From positions 62,001-126,000 of the forward strand of contig NZ_PABT01000027.1 of assembly GCF_002699205.1 (NCBI RefSeq): a stretch of DNA of 64,000 nucleotides, given 5' to 3'. Positions 8,743-16,964 of the stretch are shown piece after piece. Numbering within the stretch: the first letter of the stretch is position 1; the number at the start of each line of letters is the position of its first letter. Position numbers and translations under genes: made by a program. Under the pieces are notes generated by a model, which saw nothing but the letters and a program-made list of their open reading frames with translations, did not search any database and was not told the origin of the DNA. This stretch comes from Allomuricauda sp. (GTDB lineage: Bacteria; Bacteroidota; Bacteroidia; Flavobacteriales; Flavobacteriaceae).

Positions 8743-9696
8743 ATGGGAATGAACACAATCATGTCCACGGATTTCAACTTTCCTGGGCAAAAATCAGTTT
8801 ATAAAGGAAAAGTAAGGGAAGTCTATACCTTGGAAAATGATATTTTGGTGATGGTCGCCACGGACCGTCTCTCCGCCTTTGATGTGGTGATGCCCAAGGG
8901 AATTCCCTATAAAGGACAAATTTTGAACCAGATCGCCACCAAAATGATGGAGGCAACAAAAGATATTGTACCCAATTGGTTGATGGCGACACCAGATCCA
9001 AATGTTGCAGTGGGCAAAGCTTGTGAGCCTTTCAAAGTGGAAATGGTGATCAGGGGCTACATGTCCGGCCATGCCGCCCGAGAGTACAAAGCAGGTAAAA
9101 GGATGCTCTGCGGGGTCCCCATGCCCGAAGGAATGAAAGAAAATGATAAATTTCCCAAGCCCATCATCACTCCGGCCACAAAGGCAGAGAAGGGAGATCA
9201 TGACGAGGATATTTCCAAAGAAGATATTTTGAAGCGTGGTATCGTGTCCGAGGAAGACTATGGGGTGTTGGAAAAATATACACGTGCACTGTTTCAAAGA
9301 GGAACTGAAATTGCAGCCGAGCGAGGACTTATTTTGGTGGACACGAAATATGAATTCGGGAAGACCAAGGATGGGGAAATTGTGTTGATAGATGAAATCC
9401 ACACTCCGGATTCATCAAGGTATTTTTATGCGGACGGATATGAAGAACGCCAAGCGAAGGGTGAGGCACAAAAGCAACTTTCCAAGGAATTCGTGAGGCA
9501 ATGGTTGATATCCAATGGTTTTCAAGGGCTGGAAGGACAGACCGTTCCAGAAATGCCCGATGACTACATCGAATCTGTTTCCAACAGGTACATCGAGCTT
9601 TATGAAAACATTACGGGAGAGCAATTCGTTAAAAGTGATATTTCCAACCTCCGGGAACGCATCTTCTCAAATGTAATGGCTTATTTGGAAAAATAA
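8743..9696 (+). CDS. purC: Phosphoribosylaminoimidazole-succinocarboxamide synthase (SAICAR synthetase)
   Basis: The 317-residue protein catalyses the ATP-dependent ligation of aspartate to CAIR in purine synthesis. The SAICAR synthetase signatures [12 protein letters not shown] near the N-terminus, [13 protein letters not shown], and LVDTKYEFG with [13 protein letters not shown] are all present. The length is that of the longer, eukaryote- and Bacteroidetes-type enzymes. Several ATGs lie within the first 24 bases; the first is used, but MSTDFNFP, six codons in, is possible. It is probably co-transcribed with phoH and ends at a strong terminator. Confidence 0.95.
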   Translation: MGMNTIMSTDFNFPGQKSVYKGKVREVYTLENDILVMVATDRLSAFDVVMPKGIPYKGQILNQIATKMMEATKDIVPNWLMATPDPNVAVGKACEPFKVEMVIRGYMSGHAAREYKAGKRMLCGVPMPEGMKENDKFPKPIITPATKAEKGDHDEDISKEDILKRGIVSEEDYGVLEKYTRALFQRGTEIAAERGLILVDTKYEFGKTKDGEIVLIDEIHTPDSSRYFYADGYEERQAKGEAQKQLSKEFVRQWLISNGFQGLEGQTVPEMPDDYIESVSNRYIELYENITGEQFVKSDISNLRERIFSNVMAYLEK

Positions 9697-9727
9697 CCAG
9701 CCTAATTATGATTTGACCAATAAAATA

Positions 9728-9757
9728 GAGGGAATTTTATCAATTCCCTTTATTTTT
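9728..9757 (+). terminator. Intrinsic terminator after purC
   Basis: An 8-bp stem (AGGGAATT paired with AATTCCCT) with a 5-nt loop is followed by a T-rich tract. It separates the phoH-purC unit from the carboxylate-uptake block. Confidence 0.85.
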
Positions 9758-9783
9758 TGCAGGTAGATTGATAAATATTTAAA

Positions 9784-9820
9784 GCTAATTTGATATATTT
9801 ATGCTAATTAAGTATATCAA
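9784..9820 (+). promoter_or_regulatory. Inverted and direct repeats just before the zinc-ribbon regulator gene
   Basis: TTGATATA at 9790-9797 is the exact inverse of TATATCAA at 9813-9820, with a 15-bp spacer, and ends two bases before the ATG at 9823. GCTAATT occurs at 9784-9790 and 9803-9809, a 19-bp step. GCTAATTAA at 9803-9811 recurs inverted at 10243-10251 upstream of the porin gene. This looks like an operator region, perhaps for the zinc-ribbon/HTH protein itself. No binding data can be inferred. Confidence 0.45.
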
Positions 9821-9822
9821 CA

Positions 9823-10236
9823 ATGGAAAGTTGTCCAAACTGCTCATCCACAGAGTTTACCAAAGCTGGAATCATCAAAGAAAGACAGCGTTATAAATGC
9901 AAGTCATGTGGTTACTATTTTACGGTCCCCAAATTGGGCAAACAGATTGATGACTATTTCGTAAACAAAGCACTGCAACTGTATTTGGAGGGATTGACCT
10001 ATCGTGAAATCGAACGGATTCTCGGGGTTTCACACGTCTCCGTAATGAATTGGGTACGAAAATATAACATCAAGCGGCCCTACAATTCCAAGTACCACCC
10101 AACCTATAGAATCTTGAACCATAGTGAACTTCAAAAATACTTCCAAAACCCTGAAAACTTGAAAGGTGCGGGTCAGTTGGTAACGGAATTGGGGGATAAG
10201 TTCATGCTGATTAAATGGGACCGTTTCAAAGATTGA
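9823..10236 (+). CDS. InsA-like zinc-ribbon / helix-turn-helix protein, probable regulator
   Basis: This is a 137-residue protein. The N-terminus holds a four-cysteine zinc ribbon (CPNC at 4-7 and CKSC around 27-30). An HTH of the IS1 InsA type follows (about residues 55-85, LTYREIERILGVSHVSVMNW). The C-terminal 50 residues match nothing I recognise. IS1-type transposases use this N-terminal half to bind DNA, but there is no DDE catalytic domain and no terminal inverted repeat nearby. A domesticated DNA-binding protein is the best reading. Its position at the head of the porin-symporter-kinase-acs block suggests it controls that block (inference). Databases may label it IS1 transposase. Confidence 0.75.
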   Translation: MESCPNCSSTEFTKAGIIKERQRYKCKSCGYYFTVPKLGKQIDDYFVNKALQLYLEGLTYREIERILGVSHVSVMNWVRKYNIKRPYNSKYHPTYRILNHSELQKYFQNPENLKGAGQLVTELGDKFMLIKWDRFKD

Positions 10237-10242
10237 GTATAG

Positions 10243-10251
10243 TTAATTAGC
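10243..10251 (-). promoter_or_regulatory. Inverted copy of the GCTAATTAA element upstream of the porin gene
   Basis: TTAATTAGC here is the reverse complement of GCTAATTAA at 9803-9811. It lies 82 bp upstream of the porin start, in the only sizeable gap between the regulator and the porin. The motif is short and AT-rich, so chance is possible. A shared operator for the same DNA-binding protein is a testable alternative. Confidence 0.3.
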
Positions 10252-10332
10252 AAAAATATATACGGTTTTTTATTTCGGGCTTTTTTTTTAGGATGTTCGT
10301 AGAGCACATAACTATCTAACATCCAAACTGAA

Positions 10333-11559
10333 ATGAAAAAAATCATCGTTGGAATAGTCTTTTGTCTATTGACCGTTCCACAATTATTTTCGCAAGGAAA
10401 CACCGAATATACCGGTGGTTTCAAAATCAACTTTAACGAAGATGGATCCAAATATCTTCGTATGATCGCTTGGGGGCAGTTTTGGGCCCAATACAATGAA
10501 GATGCCCCGGAAGACGAAAGCAGTACAAATTTGAGTGTAAGACGTGCAAGGTTATTGACCTTTACACAGTTGAACAAAAAATTCCTCATTCTTTCCCACT
10601 TTGGTCTAAATAGTTTGAATGGAAGTAATCTTAGTGCAACGGGAACTGGTGAGGCCTCCCAACTTTTTTACCATTCATTTTGGGGTGAATGGCAAGTTGC
10701 AAAGAATTTTTACGCTGGAACGGGACTCCATTATTGGAATGGGATATCCCGTTTGAACAACAGTAGCACCCTCAATTTTATGACACTGGACAATAACCGC
10801 CAGTCATGGGCAGTACTTGGACTCAGTGACCAATTTGCCCGTCATCTCGGGGTTTATATAAAAGGCAGGGTTGGACGTATGCAGTACCGCGTTTCGTACA
10901 ACGAGGCCATTGCCAACACCTTGGACGCATCAAACGACCCAACACCCAATGGTAGGGCTGTTTACCGTGGCAGGGAGCTGTTGGGATCGGCCGATGCAGG
11001 AAAAGTGATCCAAGGATATTTTGATTATCAGTTCTTGGATGAGGAATCCAACTTTCTCCCCTATAAGGTCGGAACCTATTTAGGCAGCAAGAGGGTCTTT
11101 AATATAGGGGCAGGTTTTCTATCCCATCCCAACGGCGTTGTGGTTATGGACGGAACGGGCAATTTGGAAGGGGAGGATGTGACCATTTTTGCCATTGATG
11201 CGTTCTATGACGCTCCCCTTGGCCAGGATGGTTCTGCAATTACTGCCTACGCAGTGTTTCAAAATAATGATTATGGTCGTAACTTCAACCTGGGACCCTA
11301 TGGTACTGGAAATATGGTATATGGACACGTGGGTTATCTAATTTCAGGTCCTGCGGACAAGTCAAGGGTGCAACCTTATGTATCGTACCAAACAAGAACC
11401 ATTGATGCAATTGATGATAACGCCACACGACTTGGACTTGGCATTAATCTCTTTATGACGGGGCATCATTCCAAATTGACTTTGGAATATGCAAATTCTA
11501 AAGTAGGCACTGGGGACAATAATGGCGTTGTGACATTGCAAGCACAGATTTATTTATAA
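10333..11559 (+). CDS. Outer-membrane porin of the carboxylate uptake block
   Basis: The protein has 408 residues. Its signal peptide is MKKIIVGIVFCLLTVPQLFS, with cleavage near LFSQG. The mature part is rich in alternating polar/aromatic beta strands and ends in the aromatic/hydrophobic strand VVTLQAQIYL, typical of outer-membrane beta barrels. It resembles the OprP/porin superfamily in layout, but substrate residues cannot be assigned. It lies 19 bp upstream of the DUF4212-symporter pair, which suggests it supplies that symporter's substrate across the outer membrane (inference). Confidence 0.8.
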   Translation: MKKIIVGIVFCLLTVPQLFSQGNTEYTGGFKINFNEDGSKYLRMIAWGQFWAQYNEDAPEDESSTNLSVRRARLLTFTQLNKKFLILSHFGLNSLNGSNLSATGTGEASQLFYHSFWGEWQVAKNFYAGTGLHYWNGISRLNNSSTLNFMTLDNNRQSWAVLGLSDQFARHLGVYIKGRVGRMQYRVSYNEAIANTLDASNDPTPNGRAVYRGRELLGSADAGKVIQGYFDYQFLDEESNFLPYKVGTYLGSKRVFNIGAGFLSHPNGVVVMDGTGNLEGEDVTIFAIDAFYDAPLGQDGSAITAYAVFQNNDYGRNFNLGPYGTGNMVYGHVGYLISGPADKSRVQPYVSYQTRTIDAIDDNATRLGLGINLFMTGHHSKLTLEYANSKVGTGDNNGVVTLQAQIYL

Positions 11560-11578
11560 CTAAACAAACCAACAAATT

Positions 11579-11842
11579 ATGTCAGAAAAACAAAAAAAGG
11601 CCACGGCCTATTGGAAAGAGAACCTAACATATCTGGTCATACTATTGGCCATTTGGTTCTTGGTCTCCTACGGAGCGGGCATCATCTTTAAAGATGCTTT
11701 GAACAACATTCGATTAGGTGGATTCAAACTAGGGTTTTGGTTCGCACAACAAGGATCCATTTATGTATTTGTCATCCTCATTTTTGTATACGTACGCCTC
11801 ATGAACAAATTGGATAAGAAATACGGATACGACGAAGATTAA
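11579..11842 (+). CDS. DUF4212 small subunit of a sodium/solute symporter
   Basis: This is an 87-residue protein with two membrane segments (about 17-37 and 58-77) and the family pattern YWKENLTYLVILLAIWFLVS near the N-terminus. DUF4212 proteins are encoded directly upstream of SSS-family symporters of the VC_2705 subfamily and are regarded as their small subunits. The symporter gene follows after 22 bp. No other partner is needed to explain it. Confidence 0.93.
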   Translation: MSEKQKKATAYWKENLTYLVILLAIWFLVSYGAGIIFKDALNNIRLGGFKLGFWFAQQGSIYVFVILIFVYVRLMNKLDKKYGYDED

Positions 11843-11864
11843 CTAACCAACAAAATTTAGAATT

Positions 11865-13580
11865 ATGAGTGATGCACAAATTTGGACCTATGTTTTGGTG
11901 GCACTGTCATTTGGTCTATATATAGGGATTGCGATCTGGTCAAGAGCCGGTTCCACCAAAGAATTTTATGTGGCCGGGGGAGGTGTTTCCCCATGGGCCA
12001 ACGGAATGGCAACGGCGGCAGATTGGATGTCGGCAGCCTCTTTTATATCCATGGCGGGAATCATTTCCTTTGCCGGTTACGATGGCGCCGTATATTTGAT
12101 GGGATGGACAGGGGGCTATGTGCTTTTGGCATTGCTATTGGCACCATATCTACGAAAATTCGGAAAATTTACGGTACCCGATTTTATCGGGGAACGCTAC
12201 TACTCAAAAACAGCCCGGGTTGTGGCCGTTATTTGTGCCCTGATCGTTTCCTTTACCTATGTAGCGGGACAAATGCGAGGGGTGGGAATCGTGTTTTCCA
12301 GATATTTGGAAGTTGATATCAATACGGGAGTGGTAATCGGTATGGTGATCGTACTGTTCTATGCCGTACTCGGTGGGATGAAGGGAATCACCTATACCCA
12401 AGTGGCACAATATTGTGTGTTGATATTCGCCTTTATGGTACCTGCCATATTTATTTCCATCCAGATGACGGGCAACCCAATTCCACAGCTCGGATTTGGA
12501 AGCACCTTGTCCGATGGTTCTGGAACTTACTTATTGGATAAGCTCGATGGTCTTTCCACGGAACTTGGTTTTACGGAATATACCGATGGCTCAAAAAGTA
12601 TGATAGATGTCTTTGCCATCACCCTTGCCCTAATGGTGGGCACGGCAGGATTGCCCCACGTAATCGTGCGCTTTTTTACCGTAAAGAGGGTTCGTGATGC
12701 AAGAAAATCAGCAGGATTGGCATTGTTGTTCATCGCTATTTTGTACACCACGGCACCAGCAGTGGCCGTATTTGCGAGAACAAACCTGATTGAGACTGTA
12801 AGTGGCAAAGAATACGAAAAGATGCCCGAATGGTTCCACCGATGGGAAAAAACAGGCTTGATTGCTCATGAGGATAAAAACGGTGATGGGGTGATCCAAT
12901 ATGTGGCCGCACCCGAAATCAACGAATTAACGGTTGACCGGGACATTATGGTATTGGCCAATCCGGAGATAGCCAATCTCCCGGCATGGGTAATCGGTTT
13001 GATCGCGGCAGGTGGGCTTGCCGCCGCCTTATCCACGGCAGCGGGGTTGTTATTGGTGATTTCTTCCTCCGTTTCCCACGACTTGATAAAAAATGTGCTC
13101 AAACCCGATCTATCTGAAAAGGGAGAGCTTTGGGCCGCAAGACTATCAGCTGCTGTTGCCGTGGTTATCGCAGGATATTTCGGAATCAATCCGCCCGGAT
13201 TTGTGGCAGCGGTGGTCGCCTTGGCATTTGGTCTTGCCGCGGCATCCTTTTTCCCAGCAATTATTTTGGGTATCTTTTATAAAAAGATGAACAGTAAAGG
13301 GGCCATATCCGGTATGGTCGTTGGTCTTTGCCTCATGCTTTTCTATATGTTGAAATTTAAATTTGGAATATTTGACGGAGGAAAAGAAGCTGTTCCCGGT
13401 CTTCAGGAAAATTGGTGGTTTGGCGTCTCGCCCGAAGGTTTTGGAACCATTGCGATGATTGTCAACTTCATTGTGGCCATTGTGGTAAACAGGTTTACGC
13501 CCGAACCCCCTGAAGAAGTACAGGAAATCGTGGAACATATAAGAATACCCAGCGATGCGGGTGAAGCATCGTCACATTAA
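11865..13580 (+). CDS. Sodium:solute symporter, VC_2705/ActP-like subfamily
   Basis: This is a 571-residue SSS-family transporter with about 13 membrane segments. It has the subfamily features FYVAGGGVSPWANGMATAAD and ADWMSAASFISMAGI near the N-terminus and GLAAALSTAAGLLLVISSSVSHD around 390-415. Residues 330-350 hold a polar insertion with an EDKNGDG loop. Relatives carry acetate or other short monocarboxylates with sodium. Here the link to acetate rests on the co-located acs and on the resemblance to ActP. A terminator follows, so the downstream kinase unit is separate. Confidence 0.9.
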   Translation: MSDAQIWTYVLVALSFGLYIGIAIWSRAGSTKEFYVAGGGVSPWANGMATAADWMSAASFISMAGIISFAGYDGAVYLMGWTGGYVLLALLLAPYLRKFGKFTVPDFIGERYYSKTARVVAVICALIVSFTYVAGQMRGVGIVFSRYLEVDINTGVVIGMVIVLFYAVLGGMKGITYTQVAQYCVLIFAFMVPAIFISIQMTGNPIPQLGFGSTLSDGSGTYLLDKLDGLSTELGFTEYTDGSKSMIDVFAITLALMVGTAGLPHVIVRFFTVKRVRDARKSAGLALLFIAILYTTAPAVAVFARTNLIETVSGKEYEKMPEWFHRWEKTGLIAHEDKNGDGVIQYVAAPEINELTVDRDIMVLANPEIANLPAWVIGLIAAGGLAAALSTAAGLLLVISSSVSHDLIKNVLKPDLSEKGELWAARLSAAVAVVIAGYFGINPPGFVAAVVALAFGLAAASFFPAIILGIFYKKMNSKGAISGMVVGLCLMLFYMLKFKFGIFDGGKEAVPGLQENWWFGVSPEGFGTIAMIVNFIVAIVVNRFTPEPPEEVQEIVEHIRIPSDAGEASSH

Positions 13581-13600
13581 TTAGTTGGTTGTGAAAAAAT

Positions 13601-13631
13601 GGTGCGGTATGGAATTACCGCACCGTTTTTT
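13601..13631 (+). terminator. Intrinsic terminator after the symporter gene
   Basis: A 9-bp GC-rich stem, GGTGCGGTA paired with TACCGCACC, with a 6-nt loop is followed by a T6 run. It separates the porin-symporter transcript from the kinase transcript. It also shows that the open frame upstream of 13665 is not coding. Confidence 0.92.
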
Positions 13632-13664
13632 GTAATTTTAAGATTAGCGACCGTGCAAATAAAA

Positions 13665-13859
13665 ATGAAGAAAAGGCATCAGCAGAAATTGATACTTGTT
13701 TCCATAGTTCTGTTCTTTTTATGGAATGTGCCGTTTGTTACCCTTTTTGATGGTGACACCCAAATTTTTGGCTTCCCCATATTCTATGTTTTTATCTTTT
13801 TGAGCTGGTTGTTCTCCATTGTCTTGGCCTATATTATTTTAAAGCGGTTCTATGAGTAA
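13665..13859 (+). CDS. DUF3311-like two-helix membrane protein
   Basis: The gene encodes 64 residues (MKKRHQQKLILVSIVLFFLW onward) with two hydrophobic helices. The interhelix motif is PFVTLFDGDTQIFGFPIFYV, in the pattern N-P-F..G.P.FY seen in DUF3311. Such small proteins are normally encoded just before SSS symporters. Here the next gene is the symporter-domain histidine kinase, whose start overlaps this gene by 8 bases. The protein may therefore be an accessory subunit of the sensor's transporter domain (inference). The upstream extension of the frame crosses a terminator, so the ATG at 13665 is used. Confidence 0.7.
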   Translation: MKKRHQQKLILVSIVLFFLWNVPFVTLFDGDTQIFGFPIFYVFIFLSWLFSIVLAYIILKRFYE

Positions 13860-16536
13860 TTATGTTGTAGGACTTGTAATTGTACTGTATTTGGCCATGC
13901 TTTTTGTCTTGGCCTATTTTGCTGAAAAGAACCCAAGGGGCAAATGGACAAGTAATCCTTATGTATATACGTTGTCCTTAGCAGTCTATTGTACGGCCTG
14001 GACCTATTATGGCAGTATTGGTATTGCCTCTCGTTCCGGAATAAGCTTTTTGGCGATTTATTTGGGCCCTGTAATTGCCCTGCCGCTTTGGATTGTTGTA
14101 ATGCGCAAAGTGATACGGATTTCAAAACAGCATAAAATATCAAGTATTGCGGATTTTATCTCCATGCGCTATGGTAACAATCGGTTTTTGGGGGCATTGG
14201 TTACAATTATCAGCTTGTTCGCCATTATTCCATATATAGCGTTGCAGTTAAAAGCCGTTTCGGAAACATTTTCCTTGATTTCTACCGATGGAGGGTATGC
14301 CTCCTCAGGTTTTTTTGACGATTCCACTTTTTACATTGCATTGCTCATCGCCGTATTTGTCGCCTTTTATGGAACACTGTCCACGGATACATCACAACAT
14401 AAAAAAGGGATTATTGCCACGGTAGCTTTGGAGTCCATTTTAAAATTGTGCTTTTTCCTGGCAATTGGTATTTATGTGACCTTTTATCTTTTTGATGGCA
14501 CCACTGATTTATATAATAGGGCAAGCCTCCAAGATAATTTTGGTGAGTTGACTTCTTTTGGCGGTTTGGAAAACGGATTCAATTGGCTTTTTACCATCTG
14601 TCTTTCCTTTTTTGCCATTTTCTTATTGCCACGCCAATTCCACGTAGCCGTGGTGGAAAATGACAATGAAAGACACTTAAGAAAAGCCATTTGGTTATTT
14701 CCTTTATATCTGTTGCTGTTCAACATATTCGTCATTTTTATTGCATGGGCGGGCAACATCAGTCTACCAGAAGCCGTAAACCATGATTACTATTCATTAT
14801 TGTTGCCCCTTCAGGAGAATAATTACGGGTTGGCACTTCTTGTATTTATAGGAGGATTTACCTCGGTCATATCCATGATCGTGGTGTCCACGCTTGCGCT
14901 CTCCACCATGGTAAGCAACAATATCGTAATTCCTTACGGTTTCATTAAAACCCTGGTGGAAGGCAACCCTGAAGAGAACACGAAGAGAATCAAGAATATA
15001 AGAAGGGTGGTCATTTTTCTATTGATCAGCACAGCCTATTTTTTCTATATAAGGTTTTCTGCCCAACTTTCTTTGTATTCGATCGGTCTGATTTCCTTTG
15101 TGGTCATTGCACAACTGGCCCCATCGTTTTTCTTGGGGCTTACTTGGCGCAGGGGAACGGCAAAGGGAGCTGAAATAGGGATGTTGTTGGGATTGGCCGT
15201 TGTGTTTTATACCTTGTTTTTGCCAATTATCAGTGAAGAGGTCATGCCCGATATAAAATTTGTGGAAGAAGGTTTGTTCGGTCATGCATGGCTACAACCA
15301 GCACATTTGTTCGGGTTGGATTATTTAACGCCGGAAAGCAATGCATTTTTATGGAGCCTGTCGATCAACACCTTATTTTTTGTCGGCTTCTCCCTTCGGA
15401 CCAAAGGTAATTATCGGGAGCGCAATTATGCTGAGATGTTCGTGAACCACGAAAACTATGGAAACCTACAGGAGGGAGGTTTCATTTGGAAAGGGGAGGC
15501 ATATGTGGCGGATATCAAAAGATTGCTAAACAGGTTTTTGGGAGAGGAGAGAACCGATAGGGCCCTTCGGGTCTTCAATAAAAAATATAATATATCGGAA
15601 ACGGAGGAAAAGGCGGATGCCCGATTGATAAACTTTTCCGAAAAACTTTTAACAGGAAGCATAGGGAGCACTTCGGCCAAGATATTGCTGGCTTCTGTTT
15701 CCAAAGAAACGCCCATCAGCTTGGTCGAGGTGCTCAATATTCTGGAAGAGAGCAAAGAAACCAAGGCAAGTAACAAATTGCTGAGGGAAAAGTCCGAAGA
15801 ACTTTCCAAAATGGCGCAACAATTAAAAGCTGCCAATGAAGAGCTTCGTATCCAGGACAAGCTAAAAGATGAATTTTTGGACACGGTGGCACACGAATTG
15901 AAAACTCCCATAACCTCCATCAAAGCAGCTTCCGAAGTATTGGAGGACGATGAAATGCCACCTGAATTAAGAAATCAGTTCTTGGAAAACATTAATAGGG
16001 ATAGTGATAGATTGGACACCCTCATCCATAATATCCTAGATCTTGAAAAATTATCCAGCAATAGATCGGAATTGGACATGAACCAATATGACATGTCCAC
16101 AACGATCAACAAGGCCATTAAAGGAGTGGAACGGATTGCATCAAAAAAGCAGGTGAAAATTAAATTCTCAAATAAGGAAAAGGTATTGGCAATCTACGAT
16201 GAGGATCGAATTTTACAGGTATTGACAAATTTGCTTTCCAATTCCCTTAAATTTACGGAGCCCCAAAAAGGAAGGATCAAGATTTTTCTGGAAGACTTCA
16301 AAAAAGAGGTCAAAGTTATTATAGAGGACAATGGCAGGGGAATACCTGAAGAGGACAAGGATTATATCTTTGAAAAATTCTATCAATCAAAAAACCAAAA
16401 TATAAAGAAGCCCCAAGGCAGCGGTCTTGGTTTGGCCATATGTAAAAAGATAGTGGAAAGCCATAAAGGGACCATTGCCGTTGACAAGGATTTCAACAAG
16501 GGGGGCCGAATGATATTTTCAATACCGAAAAAATAA
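13852..16536 (+). CDS. CrbS/CbrA-like sensor: Na+/solute symporter domain fused to histidine kinase
   Basis: The protein has 894 residues. Residues about 1-520 form an SSS-type membrane domain with roughly 13 helices (for example WTYYGSIGIASRSGISFLAI and HKISSIADFISMRYGNN). About 535-650 matches the STAC domain seen between SSS and kinase parts (LINFSEKLLTGSIGSTSAKI). A short coiled coil and HisKA follow, with H681 in AHELKTP. HATPase motifs are LLSNSLKF (N box), EDNGRGI (G1) and GSGLGLAICKK (G2). CrbS in Vibrio and Pseudomonas has this architecture and controls acs. The stop overlaps the response-regulator start (TAATG), so the two are a cognate pair. Confidence 0.92.
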   Translation: MSNYVVGLVIVLYLAMLFVLAYFAEKNPRGKWTSNPYVYTLSLAVYCTAWTYYGSIGIASRSGISFLAIYLGPVIALPLWIVVMRKVIRISKQHKISSIADFISMRYGNNRFLGALVTIISLFAIIPYIALQLKAVSETFSLISTDGGYASSGFFDDSTFYIALLIAVFVAFYGTLSTDTSQHKKGIIATVALESILKLCFFLAIGIYVTFYLFDGTTDLYNRASLQDNFGELTSFGGLENGFNWLFTICLSFFAIFLLPRQFHVAVVENDNERHLRKAIWLFPLYLLLFNIFVIFIAWAGNISLPEAVNHDYYSLLLPLQENNYGLALLVFIGGFTSVISMIVVSTLALSTMVSNNIVIPYGFIKTLVEGNPEENTKRIKNIRRVVIFLLISTAYFFYIRFSAQLSLYSIGLISFVVIAQLAPSFFLGLTWRRGTAKGAEIGMLLGLAVVFYTLFLPIISEEVMPDIKFVEEGLFGHAWLQPAHLFGLDYLTPESNAFLWSLSINTLFFVGFSLRTKGNYRERNYAEMFVNHENYGNLQEGGFIWKGEAYVADIKRLLNRFLGEERTDRALRVFNKKYNISETEEKADARLINFSEKLLTGSIGSTSAKILLASVSKETPISLVEVLNILEESKETKASNKLLREKSEELSKMAQQLKAANEELRIQDKLKDEFLDTVAHELKTPITSIKAASEVLEDDEMPPELRNQFLENINRDSDRLDTLIHNILDLEKLSSNRSELDMNQYDMSTTINKAIKGVERIASKKQVKIKFSNKEKVLAIYDEDRILQVLTNLLSNSLKFTEPQKGRIKIFLEDFKKEVKVIIEDNGRGIPEEDKDYIFEKFYQSKNQNIKKPQGSGLGLAICKKIVESHKGTIAVDKDFNKGGRMIFSIPKK

Positions 16537-16916
16537 TGAAGCAAAAAAAAATACTGATCGTGGATGATGAGCCCAACATTGTGATGTCGTTGGAATATGC
16601 CTTTAAAAAGAAGGATTTTGAAGTGTTTATTGCCCGGGATGGGACGGAAGCTCTGGAGATTGCCGAAAAAGAGAGACCAGACCTTGTCCTTTTGGATATT
16701 ATGATGCCGGAAATGGATGGGTATGAAACCTTGAAACAGGTAAGGGGCAATAAAGAACTAATGCATACCAAAGTGGTTTTTCTCTCCGCAAAAAGTAAAG
16801 AAAAAGATATTGAAAAAGGACTGAAAATGGGGGCAGACAGCTATTTGACAAAACCTTTTTCAATAAAAAAAATAATTTCCGATATAGAGGGATTATTGGC
16901 CCGAGATCAAGATTAA
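16536..16916 (+). CDS. Single-domain response regulator (REC only)
   Basis: The protein has 126 residues and is a complete receiver domain and nothing else. The acidic pair is D10-D11, the phosphorylatable aspartate is D54 in LLDIMMPEMDG, and FLSAKS and YLTKPF complete the active site. It is coupled to the kinase by a one-base overlap and precedes acs by 48 bp. The proteobacterial CrbR has a LuxR-type DNA-binding domain that this protein lacks. It must therefore pass its signal to another protein or act by protein interaction. Confidence 0.95.
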   Translation: MKQKKILIVDDEPNIVMSLEYAFKKKDFEVFIARDGTEALEIAEKERPDLVLLDIMMPEMDGYETLKQVRGNKELMHTKVVFLSAKSKEKDIEKGLKMGADSYLTKPFSIKKIISDIEGLLARDQD

Positions 16917-16964
16917 AAATTATAAGAAGTAGCAAATTCACATATTAACTAAACGTAACCTTAC

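Noticed and set aside
9823-10236. Insertion sequence of the IS1 family
   Set aside because: Only the InsA-like half exists; there is no transposase catalytic domain, no terminal inverted repeats and no target duplication.
13599-13664. Upstream extension of the DUF3311-like gene
   Set aside because: It would start inside the symporter terminator hairpin; the ATG at 13665 gives the family-like protein.
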